Assembly (NCBI GenBank): GCA_903884425.1
Contig: CAISEP010000002.1
Coordinates: 186,001-250,000, forward strand
Length of the DNA: 64,000 nt
From: an uncultured Caulobacterales bacterium
GTDB taxonomy: Bacteria; Pseudomonadota; Alphaproteobacteria; Caulobacterales; Caulobacteraceae
Direction of reading: 5' to 3'
The translations under genes and the position numbers were made by a program. Shown in pieces: positions 28,140-38,460 of the stretch; the stretch's first letter is position 1; every line of letters begins with the position of its first letter. Under the pieces are notes generated by a model. It did no database searches. It had not been told where the DNA came from and saw nothing but the letters and a program-made list of their open reading frames with translations.

Positions 28140-30256
28140 GCGGCACACCCGGCGGCGCCGATGGCGGCCGCCCCCATCAGGCGGGCCAGCCCCTGTTGGC
28201 GATAATGGTCGAGATCGAGCACGGCGTGGGGAACGCCGCGGATCAGCGCCGTTCCCCGGCGACCCGGAGCCTGGTCCGTGGGCACGATCTCCAGCGGCAG
28301 TTCGTCCATGTCGGCGATCCGGTCCACGGCCACGGCGATGTGGTCGTCGCCCACCGCCAGCATGACCAGGGACTGGTCGCCCTCCGTCTGCAGGCGGACA
28401 CCGTCCACCGGCACGATGGGGGTGACGCGACCGAAATAGGTCATCAGCGGGCCGGAGGGTCCGTGCCGGATCTCGCTCACCGGCACCCGCTCCAGGCGGC
28501 GGACATGGGTCATGGTGGCGATCACCGGCGCGTCCTGTCCCACCTCGAGATAGAGCAGGGCCACCGGCGGGGTTTGCGTTTCCGCATCGGTGGAGGGCTG
28601 TTGCGTCCGTCGCCGGTGCGCCGCGGCCCCGTCGGCCACGCCGGCCAGGGTCGCCAGGGCCCCCGGCTCCAGGATCAGGGTCACCGATCCGTCCCCGAGG
28701 ATGGTGGCGCCGCCATATTCCGGCAGTTCCCGCAGCTTGCCGGAGACGGGCTTGATGACGATTTCCTCGGTGTCGACGATCTCGTCCACGGTGAGGGCAA
28801 GCCGCCGCTCCCCCGCTAGGATCACCACGGCAAAGCGGCCCGTGTCCGGTGCCTCGAGGCCGAGGAGTTCGCTCAGGCCCGCCAGGTCCAGAAGCTCGTC
28901 CCGCACCTGCAGCAGGGCGCGCCCCGCCACCCGCTCGATGCGCGGGTCCTGCGGCCCCTCCAGCCGGATCAGCTCGGCCACGGACGACAGGGCCAGGGCA
29001 AAGGCCTGGCCGCCCGCCCGGATCCGCAGGGCCGGCATGATGGCCACCGTCAGGGGAATGCGCAGGACGAAGCTCGTCCCCTGCCCCGCCCGGGAGGTGA
29101 TCTCCACCTGGCCGCCGATCCGCTCGATGTGGGCGCGGACCACGTCCATGCCCACCCCGCGGCCGGAGATGTTGGTCACCGTCTCGGCGGTGGAGAAGCC
29201 GGGCGCCATGATCAGGGCGAAGGTCGCCGGTTCCGACAGGCCCGCGGCCTCGTCTGCCGTCAGCAGCCCCTGGGCCACGGCGCGGGCCCGGATCCGTTCG
29301 GGATCGAGTCCCCGGCCGTCATCCTCGATCCGGACCTTGATCCAGTTGCCTTCCTGCATCGCCCCGGCGCGGATCACCCCCCCGCGGGGCTTTCCGGCCC
29401 GAAGCCGGTCGTCGGGCGTCTCGATCCCGTGATCCACGGCGTTGCGGATCATGTGCAGGATCGGATCGCGGACGGCTTCGAGCAGCTGCCGGTCGATCTC
29501 GGTCCCGGCGCCGGACAGCTCCACCGCGACCTCCTTGCCGAGGGTGCGGGACAGCTCCCGCACGAGGCGGGGCAGGGTCTTCCAGACGAGGCCCATGGGC
29601 CGCATGCGGGTCTGCATGACCGTGTCCTGCAGGGCCGAGGTGATGGTGGAGAGACGCTGCAGCGACAGGGCATAGGGATCGTCGCGGGTCTCCCCGTGCA
29701 GGCGCAGCAACTGGTTGCGGCTCAGGACCAGCTCCGAGGTCAGCCGCATCATGGCCTCGAGCAGGTTCAGGTCCACGCGGACGGAGTTGGCCGGTGCCCC
29801 CCAGGTCTCGTCCGGGCCGGTCACCGCCGACGGGTCGGCGGACGGCGGGGCCCGGACCTCCGGCGGGAGGACGGACGGCGTCCCGGTCTCCAGCGCGGCC
29901 AGATGGTGCAGCAGGTCGGCATCGTCGCCGTCCGGCTCCGCGCCGGTCTCGCCCAGGGCCTTCAGCAGGCGGCGCACCCGGTCGATGGCCGCCACGATGC
30001 CGTCGAAGGCCTCGGTCGGCATCGGATCGCCGCTGCGCCGGTAGAGGTCGAGCAGGGCCTCGCCCGCATGGGCCACGGCCTGCAGCCGGTTCAGGCCGAG
30101 GAAGCCGCTGGCCCCCTTGAGGGTGTGGAGAAGCCGGAAGATGCCGTTCAGCAGGGTCGCGTCGGCGGGACGGCCTTCCAGCCGCAGCAGGTCCAGGTCG
30201 ATCTGCTCCAGGTTTTCCCCGGCCTCGACCACGAAATCGGCGATCAGTTCCTGCAT
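28136..30256 (-). CDS. cheA: Chemotaxis histidine kinase CheA with two CheW-like modules
   Basis: A 706-aa kinase. Order: Hpt domain with His44 in LLHTLKGASGF; a short linker with no obvious P2 domain; dimerisation helices (SVRVDLNLLEAMMRLTSELVLSRNQL); HATPase with HMIRNAVDHGIE, EDDGRGLD and GRGVGMDVV; a CheW-like P5 domain (about 435-560); then a second CheW-like segment (about 575-700; PVSEIRHGP...FGRVTPIVPVDGVRL, HIAVAVDRIADMDEL). The tandem P5 could alter array packing. The gene lies 46 bp downstream of the first MCP gene. Confidence 0.93.
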   Translation of the reverse strand: MQELIADFVVEAGENLEQIDLDLLRLEGRPADATLLNGIFRLLHTLKGASGFLGLNRLQAVAHAGEALLDLYRRSGDPMPTEAFDGIVAAIDRVRRLLKALGETGAEPDGDDADLLHHLAALETGTPSVLPPEVRAPPSADPSAVTGPDETWGAPANSVRVDLNLLEAMMRLTSELVLSRNQLLRLHGETRDDPYALSLQRLSTITSALQDTVMQTRMRPMGLVWKTLPRLVRELSRTLGKEVAVELSGAGTEIDRQLLEAVRDPILHMIRNAVDHGIETPDDRLRAGKPRGGVIRAGAMQEGNWIKVRIEDDGRGLDPERIRARAVAQGLLTADEAAGLSEPATFALIMAPGFSTAETVTNISGRGVGMDVVRAHIERIGGQVEITSRAGQGTSFVLRIPLTVAIMPALRIRAGGQAFALALSSVAELIRLEGPQDPRIERVAGRALLQVRDELLDLAGLSELLGLEAPDTGRFAVVILAGERRLALTVDEIVDTEEIVIKPVSGKLRELPEYGGATILGDGSVTLILEPGALATLAGVADGAAAHRRRTQQPSTDAETQTPPVALLYLEVGQDAPVIATMTHVRRLERVPVSEIRHGPSGPLMTYFGRVTPIVPVDGVRLQTEGDQSLVMLAVGDDHIAVAVDRIADMDELPLEIVPTDQAPGRRGTALIRGVPHAVLDLDHYRQQGLARLMGAAAIGAAGCAA

Positions 30257-30302
30257 GGCGGCGCGGTCGGTCGGACGGCGGCGGGCCGGTGGTGGGCGGG
30301 GC

Positions 30303-31838
30303 TCATGCCGCCGCGCCCTGGGACTGGAGCCCGGCCTCGGCCAGGAACGCGGCCACCTCCCGGCTGAGGAGGGCGGCCTGCTCTCCCAGGTTCTGGGCGG
30401 AGGTCACCACCCCTTCGCAGGCGCTGTCCGTCTGCCGCGCCCCGTCCTGGACGAGGGTGATGTTGCGGGCGACCGCCTGGGTGCCCACGGCCGCCTCCTG
30501 GGTGCTGCGGGCGATCTCGCGGGTGGCGGCCGACTGCTCCTCCACCGCGGCGTGGATGGCGACGGAAATCACGTTGATCTCGTCGATGATCGCCTGGATC
30601 TCGGAAATGTCCTCCACCGAGCGGCGGGTGATGGACTGGATCTCCTGGATCTGGACGCCGATCTCCTCCGTCGCCCGGGCGGTCTGGGCAGCGAGGTTCT
30701 TCACCTCCGAGGCGACCACGGCAAAGCCCTTGCCGGCCTCTCCGGCCCGGGCGCTCTCGATGGTGGCGTTGAGCGCCAGCAGGTTGGTCTGGGCGGCGAT
30801 GTCGGAGATCAGCCGGATGACGCTGCCGATGCGCTCCGCCGAGCGGGAGAGCGCGGTGATGGTGTCCGTGGTGCTGCTGGCCCGGGCCACGGCCTGGGCG
30901 GCGATCAGGGTGGACTGGTTCATCTGCAGGGCGATCTCGTTCACCGACTTGCCCATCTCGTCGGTGGATGCGGCCACGATGGAGACATTGGCCGTGGCTT
31001 CCTCGGCGGCGGCGGCCACGCTGGAGGTGGCGTCGCTGGCGCGGGAGGCCGTGTCGGCCATGCGCACGGCGGTGGCTTCCAGCGCCTGGGCGGAACTGGC
31101 CACCACATCGACGACGCTGGCCACATTGGCTTCGAAGCTGCGGGCCAGGTCCTGCATCGACTGGCGGCTGGCGGCCTCGGCCAGGGCGTAGCGGCGCAGG
31201 GTCCGCCAGACATAGACCAGCCCCGCCACCATGGCGGTCAGGATGATCAGGCTGACCACCCCCACCGTGGTCAGATAGACCCGCGTATCCGTCGCCGCGA
31301 CCTTCTGGATGGCCAGGGACGAGACATTGGCCTTTTCCATCAGGGCGTCGACGGCCTTGCGCTGGTCCGCATAGAGACCGTCTAGGCGGGTGATCGAGCG
31401 GGCGAGGGCCGCCTTGTCCCCTGCCCGGGCGGCGGGGATCAGTCCCCCCTCCAGCTCTGCCCAGAAGGCCTGGGTGACCGGCTTCAGGCTGTTGGTGATC
31501 ATCCCGCGGATGGCCGGTTCGATGCCGGACGCCTCCCAGAACTCCACGGAGGAGTTGAACTCGTTGTGCAGCCGCGTCAGCTCGGTGGCCGTCTCCTCGA
31601 TCCGTTCCGGATGGCGCTGCAGCATCTCCGCATCGGAATAGGCCTCCACCACGTAGAGGGGTGGGGGCAGGGCATCGGCCACGAAGTCCTTGGTGTCGGC
31701 GATCTGCTGATAGAGCCGCCCGTTGATCCGCAGGTGATCCACGGCGGACATGGCCACGCAGATCGCCAGGGCAAAGCCCACGCAGACGAAGATGCCATAG
31801 GCGATCACCAATCGGGAAATCTTGCGCTGGTCGCTCAT
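30303..31838 (-). CDS. Methyl-accepting chemotaxis protein (MCP1)
   Basis: A 511-aa chemoreceptor. TM1 at about 10-32, a periplasmic domain of about 155 residues (33-187, helical), TM2 at about 188-210, then a cytoplasmic signalling domain. Its hairpin tip at 345-385 reads [20 protein letters not shown]. There is no clear full HAMP after TM2 and no C-terminal NWETF-type CheR tether. The ATG at 31838 precedes the conserved MSDQRK...TM1. First gene of the operon that continues into cheA-cheW-rec-cheB-cheR; ligand unknown. Confidence 0.92.
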   Translation of the reverse strand: MSDQRKISRLVIAYGIFVCVGFALAICVAMSAVDHLRINGRLYQQIADTKDFVADALPPPLYVVEAYSDAEMLQRHPERIEETATELTRLHNEFNSSVEFWEASGIEPAIRGMITNSLKPVTQAFWAELEGGLIPAARAGDKAALARSITRLDGLYADQRKAVDALMEKANVSSLAIQKVAATDTRVYLTTVGVVSLIILTAMVAGLVYVWRTLRRYALAEAASRQSMQDLARSFEANVASVVDVVASSAQALEATAVRMADTASRASDATSSVAAAAEEATANVSIVAASTDEMGKSVNEIALQMNQSTLIAAQAVARASSTTDTITALSRSAERIGSVIRLISDIAAQTNLLALNATIESARAGEAGKGFAVVASEVKNLAAQTARATEEIGVQIQEIQSITRRSVEDISEIQAIIDEINVISVAIHAAVEEQSAATREIARSTQEAAVGTQAVARNITLVQDGARQTDSACEGVVTSAQNLGEQAALLSREVAAFLAEAGLQSQGAAA

Positions 31839-32136
31839 GGTCCGCCAATCCGTCTGTGCAGTGAAGAGAAGAACACCTCTCCTCACAATTGACGTATTCG
31901 GAAATGATCAATTCCAGGTTAGCGCGGCAGATATCTTGAGTTTACGAGTCATTTACATTCGGAAGGTGCCGAGATCTCGTCATCTCGAACAGGCGATACC
32001 GGACAGGGAATCCGGGCACCGGGCCTCTGGACGCCGCCGATGCAACGGCGCTATTCGATCCAAGGGCCAGTCGCCCGACCTGACGCCCGCCCCCGGCGGT
32101 CGGCGGCATGAGACCCCGGGAAAGGGACGGTGGGAC
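31839..32136. other. 298-bp divergent promoter region between MCP1 and the MetA-like barrel
   Basis: AT-rich in its left half (about 31880-31975) relative to its surroundings, which fits the MCP1 promoter on the minus strand. No clear sigma-factor hexamers could be assigned. The right half is GC-rich and holds no gene. Confidence 0.4.
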
Positions 32137-33006
32137 ATGATCCGGCAACTGTGCGTGATGGCCGCCTGCGCCTCGGCCCTGGCCACGGGGATCGCCCGGG
32201 CCGACACGACACCTTCGACACCGCCCGATGCCCCGGCGCACTCCCTGTTCGACCCGACGCCGGACAGCGCCCTGCGGGGCCTGTGCACCGACCGCCCGAC
32301 CAAGTCGACGGGCCCGTGCACCGTGGATGCAGGCCACTGGCAGGTGGAGGTGGACGCCTATGACGTGACCTGGGACCGCAGCGGCGGCGTCGGCACCCGC
32401 ACCACGGTCATCGCCGATCCCACGCTGAAGCTCGGCCTGACCGACAGCCTCGATGTGGAGGCCAGCTATGCCGCCCGGGTGGAGACCACCACGACCGCGG
32501 GGGGCGTCACGACCCGCGCCGCCGGGGGCGGTGACCTCTACCTGCGGGCCAAGTACAATCTGATCGGCGACAATGGCGGCAGCCTGGCCGCGGCGGTCAG
32601 TCCCTTCGTCAAGCTGCCCACCGCCGGGCACCAGATCGGCAACGGGGCGGTGGAGGGCGGCGTCATCGCACCGGTCCAGCTGACCCTGAGCAACGGCCTG
32701 CAGATCCTGGTGGACCCGGAGATGGACCTGCTGGAGAACGGCTCCGGCCACGGCAACCACCTCAACCTGGTCAATCTGGTCAGCGTGAGCCGCCCCCTCA
32801 CCTCCACCCTCACCCTGTCGGCGGAGGTCTGGTCGGATGCGAATTTCGAGCCGGTGAAGACCGTGACCCAGGCAAGCCTCGACCTCGGCCTGGCGTGGAT
32901 TCCCAAGGCCATGCCCGCCCTGCAGCTGGACGGCGGGGTCAATATCGGCCTGAACCGCTCGACCCCCGACCTGCAGGTCTATGCGGGCGTGTCGCGCCGG
33001 TTCTGA
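32137..33006 (+). CDS. Exported outer-membrane beta-barrel protein (MetA-pathway/transporter-like)
   Basis: A 289-aa protein with a signal peptide (about 1-22, ending ARA). A Cys-containing start of the mature part (LCTDRPTKSTGPCTVDAGHWQVE) precedes alternating amphipathic strands ending in VYAGVSRRF, with a terminal Phe as in outer-membrane proteins. The pattern (DRP...C.V..GH.Q.E) matches the Phenol_MetA_deg family of putative outer-membrane channels. Likely transports or admits a small substrate; exact role unknown. Divergent from MCP1 and just upstream of the Cyc2-like gene. Confidence 0.75.
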   Translation: MIRQLCVMAACASALATGIARADTTPSTPPDAPAHSLFDPTPDSALRGLCTDRPTKSTGPCTVDAGHWQVEVDAYDVTWDRSGGVGTRTTVIADPTLKLGLTDSLDVEASYAARVETTTTAGGVTTRAAGGGDLYLRAKYNLIGDNGGSLAAAVSPFVKLPTAGHQIGNGAVEGGVIAPVQLTLSNGLQILVDPEMDLLENGSGHGNHLNLVNLVSVSRPLTSTLTLSAEVWSDANFEPVKTVTQASLDLGLAWIPKAMPALQLDGGVNIGLNRSTPDLQVYAGVSRRF

Positions 33007-33322
33007 CCGGCACATGCCTTCCGGACCCTCCCACGCCCGAGGTCCCCGCAAGGCGCCGGCAGGTCCCGCGGCGGCGGACAGAGGCGGGGGACGAAGGACT
33101 GGCCAGGTCCTGCGCGTTGTCGGACATGTGCGCGCTCCGAGAAAGCAGGCGAAGTCTGACACAGGCCGAGCGACTACTTCATCAGCCCACGGAGCCAGTG
33201 TCTGAACACGGAAAAACCCACACTCCGACAAGGTTTGCATAAAAATTCGGCAATTTGATTATTGAATTTTTTACCAAAGCAAGCCGACAAATCACGGTGC
33301 AGGTCAGTCACGGGGGTCCGAC
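33007..33322. other. 316-bp interval upstream of the redox operon
   Basis: No gene seen. The last 80 bp (about 33225-33300) are strikingly AT-rich (GCATAAAAATTCGGCAATTTG, then ATTATTGAATTTTTT), as expected for the promoter of the Cyc2-like operon. A weak dyad CAAT-N6-ATTG lies at about 33249-33262. Confidence 0.4.
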
Positions 33323-34747
33323 ATGCACCACCATATCCACGAGACCTGGACAAGGCGGGCCGCCCGCCCGTCCGCCCAATCGCCCGCTACAGTCCGCACC
33401 GTCGCGATCCGCGACCGGACCGTGGCGATCCGGCGCTGGACCGGCTTCTTCGGCCTGCTGATCGTGGGGCTCCTCATCGCCCGGCCCGCCCAGGCGGTGC
33501 CCAGCTTTGCCCAGCAGACCGGCCAGCCCTGCCAGGCCTGCCATGTGAGCGCCTTCGGCCCCCAGCTGAAGCCCTACGGCCGGGACTTCAAGCTCTATGG
33601 CTACCAGAGCTCCGACGGGAAGAGCCACGAGCCTCCCGTGGCCCTGATGGCCATGGCCTCCCTCACCCACACCCAGGCCAGCGCGGCGAGCCCGCCGGCC
33701 CCGCACTTCGGGGACAATGACAACTTCGCCGTGGACCAGGTGTCGGCCTTCTATGCCGGACGCCTGCCCCAGGGATGGGGGGCTTTTGCCCAGGCGACCT
33801 ATGACGGGGTGGGGCGGAGCTTCGGCATCGACAATGTGGACGTGCGCCGGGCCTCCGAAGTGACCCTCCTGGGGCGGGACTCGGTGTTCGGCATCGACCT
33901 CAACAACAACCCGACCCTGGAAGACGCGTGGAATTCCACCCCGGCCTGGGGCTTTCCCTACAACGCCTCGGCCCTGGCACCGACGGCTGCGGCCTCGTCC
34001 CTGCTGGACGGCGGGCTGAGCCATGTCGTCGCGGGGGGCGGGGCCTATGTCATGTGGGACGACACGGTCTATCTGGCGGCCACGGCCTATCTGCCGCTGG
34101 AGCGCCGGTTTGCCGGGCGCCTGGGCGAGGGGACCGGCATCACCTCCGACCGCTACAGCGGCGTCATCCCCTACTGGCGGGCGGCCCTGGTCCACGACAT
34201 CGGGGCCAGCGAGACCTTCGAGGTCGGGGCGCTGGGCCTGCGGGCGGAGCGCTATCCCGGCGGCGATGTCAGCCACGGCACCGACGCCATCAACGACGTC
34301 GGCCTGGACGGCACCTGGCAGCACATCGGCAAGGTCCACGTCCTGTCCGCCCACGCCATCTGGATGCACGAGGACCAGGACCTGAAGGCCTCCGCCCTGC
34401 TGGCGGGGACCAATCCCAAGAACCACCTCAACACCACACGGGCCGACCTGTCCTACAGCTATGCGGACACCTGGACCCCGTCGGTGCAGGTCTTCCGCAC
34501 CTCGGGCACCGCCGATCCGGTGCAGTATGCGGGGGGCACCAATACCGAGGGCTATGTCCTGGAGCTGGCCTATGTTCCCTGGGGCAAGCCGGACTCGCCC
34601 CTCTACTGGCTGAACGCCCGCCTGGGCCTGCAATATGTGGGCTATTCCGAGTTCAACGGCAGCCGCCAGCATGCCGGCGACAACAATACCCTCTTCGCCA
34701 ACATCTGGTTCGCTCTCGCCCCCTTCGGGTCGAGGGTCCACCGGTGA
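33323..34747 (+). CDS. Cyc2-like fused monoheme cytochrome c - outer-membrane porin
   Basis: A 474-aa protein. Hydrophobic segment/signal at about 41-58 (ending PAQA), then a short cytochrome region: VPSFAQQTGQPCQACHVSAFGPQLKPYGRDFKLYGY. It has one heme motif CQACH at residues 70-74 and the PSFA-QTG...CH...L-P-GR-FK-GY pattern of Cyc2 proteins. The rest (about 100-474) alternates like a 14-16-stranded barrel. In Fe(II)-oxidising bacteria Cyc2 accepts electrons from extracellular Fe(II) and passes them into the periplasm. That activity is inferred here, not shown; other porin-cytochromes share the layout. First gene before cupredoxin, MCP2 and multicopper oxidase. Confidence 0.72.
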   Translation: MHHHIHETWTRRAARPSAQSPATVRTVAIRDRTVAIRRWTGFFGLLIVGLLIARPAQAVPSFAQQTGQPCQACHVSAFGPQLKPYGRDFKLYGYQSSDGKSHEPPVALMAMASLTHTQASAASPPAPHFGDNDNFAVDQVSAFYAGRLPQGWGAFAQATYDGVGRSFGIDNVDVRRASEVTLLGRDSVFGIDLNNNPTLEDAWNSTPAWGFPYNASALAPTAAASSLLDGGLSHVVAGGGAYVMWDDTVYLAATAYLPLERRFAGRLGEGTGITSDRYSGVIPYWRAALVHDIGASETFEVGALGLRAERYPGGDVSHGTDAINDVGLDGTWQHIGKVHVLSAHAIWMHEDQDLKASALLAGTNPKNHLNTTRADLSYSYADTWTPSVQVFRTSGTADPVQYAGGTNTEGYVLELAYVPWGKPDSPLYWLNARLGLQYVGYSEFNGSRQHAGDNNTLFANIWFALAPFGSRVHR

Positions 34748-34785
34748 GGTCCCCGATCCATCCGCCAGCCACGAGGATGCCCCCT

Positions 34786-35103
34786 ATGAAACTCCACCGC
34801 CTGCTTGTCCTTGCGGTCCTCGCCTATGCCGTGCCGGCCGTGGCGTCGGACCTGTCGGTCACCCAGTCGAACCAGACCTTCTCGTCCGCCGTCATGACCG
34901 TCCATGCCGGGGACAAGGTGTCGTTCCACAACAACGACACGGTGACCCACAACATCACCGTCAAGTCCGCCAGCGGCGATGCCGACGATCTGGGCCTGCA
35001 GAAGCCCGGCGGCGTGGTCAGCTACCAGTTCGAGAGCAAGGGCGCCTATCGCGTCGTATGCAGCATCCATCCGCGCATGAAGATGATGGTCAACGCCGAA
35101 TAG
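34786..35103 (+). CDS. Periplasmic cupredoxin 1 (plastocyanin/amicyanin-like)
   Basis: A 105-aa blue-copper protein with signal peptide (about 1-20, ending AVAS). Type 1 copper ligands are visible: His55 in DTVTHN, Cys92, His95 and Met98 in VVCSIHPRMKM. A small one-electron carrier in the periplasm. The ATG at 34786 has GAGGA about 9 nt upstream; an ATG three codons earlier is less well spaced. It lies 38 bp after the Cyc2-like gene, so it is a plausible acceptor for that protein. Confidence 0.88.
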   Translation: MKLHRLLVLAVLAYAVPAVASDLSVTQSNQTFSSAVMTVHAGDKVSFHNNDTVTHNITVKSASGDADDLGLQKPGGVVSYQFESKGAYRVVCSIHPRMKMMVNAE

Positions 35104-35177
35104 CCGAGCCCTGCCCCGGGCCCCCGTGAAGGCGCCCGAAAGGTCGGTGGCCGTCTGTTCCGCAAGGAGTCGTTCCC

Positions 35178-36896
35178 ATGAAACTCAGCCAGAAGATCAT
35201 CGGCATCTCGGCTGTCATGCTGGCATCCATCAGCGCCCTTGCGGGGGTGGCCATCTGGCTGAACGCCACCCTGGGGCGCGACGCCCTCGACCTCTATGAC
35301 AAGGCCTTTGTCGGCGTCCACTATGCGCACAAGGTCCAGACCGGCTTCGCCACCCTCAAGGGCAGCAATCCGACCCTGCCGATCACCGCCGAGGACGATG
35401 TCTCGTCGGTCAACACCATGCTCAACAACATGGACGTGGTGATCGAGCGGGCCTCGAACGACGAGGAGCGGACCCTGGCCCAGACCGCGCGCAAGCACCT
35501 GGCCAGCCTGATCGACACCAGTACCGGTGCCGAGCCGTCGAGCCTTTCGGCCGTGGGCAAGGACATCAAGCGGGTCGTCCAGCACTATGCCGACGACGCC
35601 TTCGAGCGGCGCAACACCGCCGAGGACACCATCAACCGCTTCCGCATGGTGCTGGGTGCCACGGCCCTCGTCACCCTGCTGATCATGGTCGGCATGGCCG
35701 TGCTGCTGCACCTTTCGGTCTCGCGCCCCCTCGGCATGGTGATCCGCTGGGTGGGCCAGGGAGACCGGATCGACCTGAATTCCAAGGTCGCCCAGCGCAC
35801 CGACGAGATCGGCGAGCTGATCCGCACCATCGTCCGCCGCCAGCAGGCCGACGCCGAGGCCACCATCGCCCGGGAACTGGAGGAACAGCGCTCCAACTTC
35901 GACGCGCAAGAGGCCCTGCGGGCGGAGCAGGCGCGGCTTGTGGCCACCACCGCCGAACAGCAGAAGCAGGTGGTCGAGGGACTGGCCCGGCGCCTTCGGG
36001 CCCTGGCGGAGGGGTCCCTCGACATCTCCATCGATGAGTTCTTCCCCGAGGACTACAAGCGCCTGCGGATGGACTTCAACGCCGCGGTCCTCGACCTCAG
36101 CACGGTGATGGGCGACATCCGGGACTGCAGCTTCCGGCTGGCGGACTCCGCCCATGCCATCGCCAGCGGGTCCGACGAGCTGGCCCGCTCCACCGAGCAG
36201 CAGGCCGCCACCCTGGAACAGACCGCCGCGGCCCATGACGAGATCACCGCCACGGTCAGCCGCACCCTGGACATCTCCCGCCAGACGGCCCGCATGGTGT
36301 GCGAGGCCCGGACCCGGGCAGAGGCCTCGCGCAAGGTGGTCGCCGACACGGTGGCCGCCATCCGCAGCATCGAGCAGTCCTCGCACCAGATCACCCGGAT
36401 CATCAGCGTGATCGACGAGATCGCTTTCCAGACCAACCTTCTCGCCCTCAATGCCGGGGTCGAGGCGGCCCGGGCCGGGGATGCCGGTCGCGGCTTCGCC
36501 GTGGTGGCCCAGGAGGTCCGGGCGCTGGCCCAGCGCTCCGCCGACGCGGCGCGGGAGATCAAGGGCCTGATCGAGGAATCCGCCCAGGCGGTGCAGCGGG
36601 GCGTGACCCTGGTGGACGCCACCGGTGCCGACCTGCACGTAATCGTCGACGGCGTGGCCGAGATTGCCGACCGGGTGCGGGAAATCGCCGAGGCCACCTC
36701 CGAGCAGGCCGTCGGCCTCGAGGAGGTCAACCGGGCCATCAACCATCTGGACACGCTCAGCCAGCGCAATGCCAGCGTGGCCGGGGAAGCCACCGCCACC
36801 TGCCTGACCCTGACCCAGGAGGCCGGGGTGCTGACCGATCTGGTCAGTCGCTTCTCCATGAAGGACGACATCGGGACGGGACGCAATGCGGCCTGA
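35178..36896 (+). CDS. Methyl-accepting chemotaxis protein (MCP2) inside the redox operon
   Basis: A 572-aa chemoreceptor. TM1 about 7-29, periplasmic four-helix-type sensor about 30-156, TM2 about 157-181. Then come a HAMP (about 182-235), a linker, a second HAMP-like segment (about 263-312), and a signalling domain with tip [20 protein letters not shown] (about 416-435). An AAGGAG site precedes the ATG. The gene is 74 bp after cupredoxin 1, and its 3' end overlaps the multicopper oxidase start by 11 nt. This suggests the receptor senses the substrate or product of the redox enzymes. Confidence 0.92.
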   Translation: MKLSQKIIGISAVMLASISALAGVAIWLNATLGRDALDLYDKAFVGVHYAHKVQTGFATLKGSNPTLPITAEDDVSSVNTMLNNMDVVIERASNDEERTLAQTARKHLASLIDTSTGAEPSSLSAVGKDIKRVVQHYADDAFERRNTAEDTINRFRMVLGATALVTLLIMVGMAVLLHLSVSRPLGMVIRWVGQGDRIDLNSKVAQRTDEIGELIRTIVRRQQADAEATIARELEEQRSNFDAQEALRAEQARLVATTAEQQKQVVEGLARRLRALAEGSLDISIDEFFPEDYKRLRMDFNAAVLDLSTVMGDIRDCSFRLADSAHAIASGSDELARSTEQQAATLEQTAAAHDEITATVSRTLDISRQTARMVCEARTRAEASRKVVADTVAAIRSIEQSSHQITRIISVIDEIAFQTNLLALNAGVEAARAGDAGRGFAVVAQEVRALAQRSADAAREIKGLIEESAQAVQRGVTLVDATGADLHVIVDGVAEIADRVREIAEATSEQAVGLEEVNRAINHLDTLSQRNASVAGEATATCLTLTQEAGVLTDLVSRFSMKDDIGTGRNAA

Positions 36897-38451
36897 CCGG
36901 GCCGCCTGTTCCTCAGTTCATCCGTCCCGGCGCCTCCCGGCCCGGGCGGCCGGTCTGGTCCTGGCCGTGGGCCTTGCGGGCCTCACCGCCGCCGCGGCCC
37001 GCGCAGACGCCCCGGCAACTCCAGTAACCGGGGACTTCCGATCCCTGCCGGAGGTGTCGGCCCGGGGTCTGGACGTGCCGGTGACCCTGGTCGCGGAACC
37101 GAAGGACGTGGTCGTCGACGGGGTGACCCTGCACGGCTACGTCTTCAACGGCGAGTACGGCGGCCCGGTGCTGCGGGTCCGTCCCGGCGGCCGTCTGCTG
37201 ATCCACCTGGTCAACCGGATCGACCAGCCGATCAACCTGCACTTCCACGGCTCCCACGGCTCGCCCCTGGGCCACGGGGACAATGTCCACATCCTGGTCT
37301 CACCGGGGGAGAGCTTCGACTATGTGATGGACGTGCCCCGGTCCCAGCCGCCGGGCCTCTACTGGTACCACACCCATATCCACGGCAATGTGGAGGAGCT
37401 GGTCAGCCGCGGCCTCACCGGAACGATCATCGTCGAGGGGCTGGAGGCCCGCGTGCCGGAGGTGCGGGACCTGAAGCAGCGCCTCGTGGTGCTGAAGAGC
37501 TTTTCCGCCACCCCCACGGCGGTGGGGGCGGACACGGCGGAGACCGACCCGAACCTCAAGCGGCTGCACGGGGTCGTCCAGTCGATCAACGGCGCGGCCC
37601 ATTCCGAGATCACCATGGCCGCCGGCGGCCGGGAGTTCTGGCGCATCACCAACCAGAGCGCCAATGACTATTACCACCTGTCGATCAAGGGCTTCCGGTT
37701 CCGCATCGTCGCCCTGGACGGTGCCGTCACCGGGCAGGACCTGCCCGTGGACAAGCTCGACATCGGCCCGGCCATGCGGGTCGAGGCGGTGGTGGAAGCC
37801 CCCGCCGCCGGGGACTATCCCCTGCTGTCCGGCACCACCCTGACCGGCACCGGCCGGAACCTGCGCACCAGCCGGGAACTGGCCATGATCCATGTCACCG
37901 GCCCCGCGGCGGCGGCGACGACCGCGCCTCCGCCCGCTCCGCCCCGTCCGATGATGGCGGCCGACCTCAGGACTGCGACGATCACCGCCACCCGCACCCT
38001 GTCCTTCGCCCAGCGGCCGGGAGAGGAGGTCTACACCATCAACGGCAAGACCTTCGACCACCGCCGGGTGGACGTGCGCGTGCCCCTGGGCTCCATCGAG
38101 GAATGGGTGATCCGCAACGACAGCGACGACATGCATTCCTTCCACATCCACCAGGTCCACTTCCAGGTGGTGTCCATCAACGGCGTGCCCCAGCCCTTCG
38201 ACCGCCTGCTGGACACGGTGCGGCTTCCCGAGCGGGGCCAGGTGGTGATCCGCATCGCCTTTACCGATCCGAAGATCGTCGGCCGGTTCATGTTCCACTG
38301 TCATGTGCTGAAGCACGAGGATAAGGGCATGATGCAGATGATCGAGGTCTATGATCCGAAGCATCCCGAGCGGTCCGCCGAACCGCCGCCCACGGCCATG
38401 CCCGGCATGGACCACATGTCCATGCCCCAGGGGATGGACATGCACCCCTGA
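36886..38451 (+). CDS. Periplasmic multicopper oxidase with Met-rich tail
   Basis: A 521-aa exported protein (signal about 1-40, ending ARA). All copper motifs are present: His119/His121 in NLHFHG, His162/His164 in YHTHIHG, His417/420/422 in HSFHIHQ, and His471-Cys472-His473 with His477 and Met482/483 in [13 protein letters not shown]. The tail [15 protein letters not shown] is Met-rich, as in CueO/CopA-type cuprous oxidases. Probably oxidises Cu(I), Fe(II) or another donor with O2. A Pro/Ala linker (343-357) separates domains. Its start overlaps the MCP2 stop. Confidence 0.92.
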   Translation: MRPDRAACSSVHPSRRLPARAAGLVLAVGLAGLTAAAARADAPATPVTGDFRSLPEVSARGLDVPVTLVAEPKDVVVDGVTLHGYVFNGEYGGPVLRVRPGGRLLIHLVNRIDQPINLHFHGSHGSPLGHGDNVHILVSPGESFDYVMDVPRSQPPGLYWYHTHIHGNVEELVSRGLTGTIIVEGLEARVPEVRDLKQRLVVLKSFSATPTAVGADTAETDPNLKRLHGVVQSINGAAHSEITMAAGGREFWRITNQSANDYYHLSIKGFRFRIVALDGAVTGQDLPVDKLDIGPAMRVEAVVEAPAAGDYPLLSGTTLTGTGRNLRTSRELAMIHVTGPAAAATTAPPPAPPRPMMAADLRTATITATRTLSFAQRPGEEVYTINGKTFDHRRVDVRVPLGSIEEWVIRNDSDDMHSFHIHQVHFQVVSINGVPQPFDRLLDTVRLPERGQVVIRIAFTDPKIVGRFMFHCHVLKHEDKGMMQMIEVYDPKHPERSAEPPPTAMPGMDHMSMPQGMDMHP

Positions 38452-38460
38452 GGGGACGGG

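Noticed and set aside
33928-34776. Frame upstream of cupredoxin 1 extending the protein to 391 aa
   Set aside because: It lies out of frame inside the Cyc2-like gene; the cupredoxin has its own start and signal peptide at 34786.
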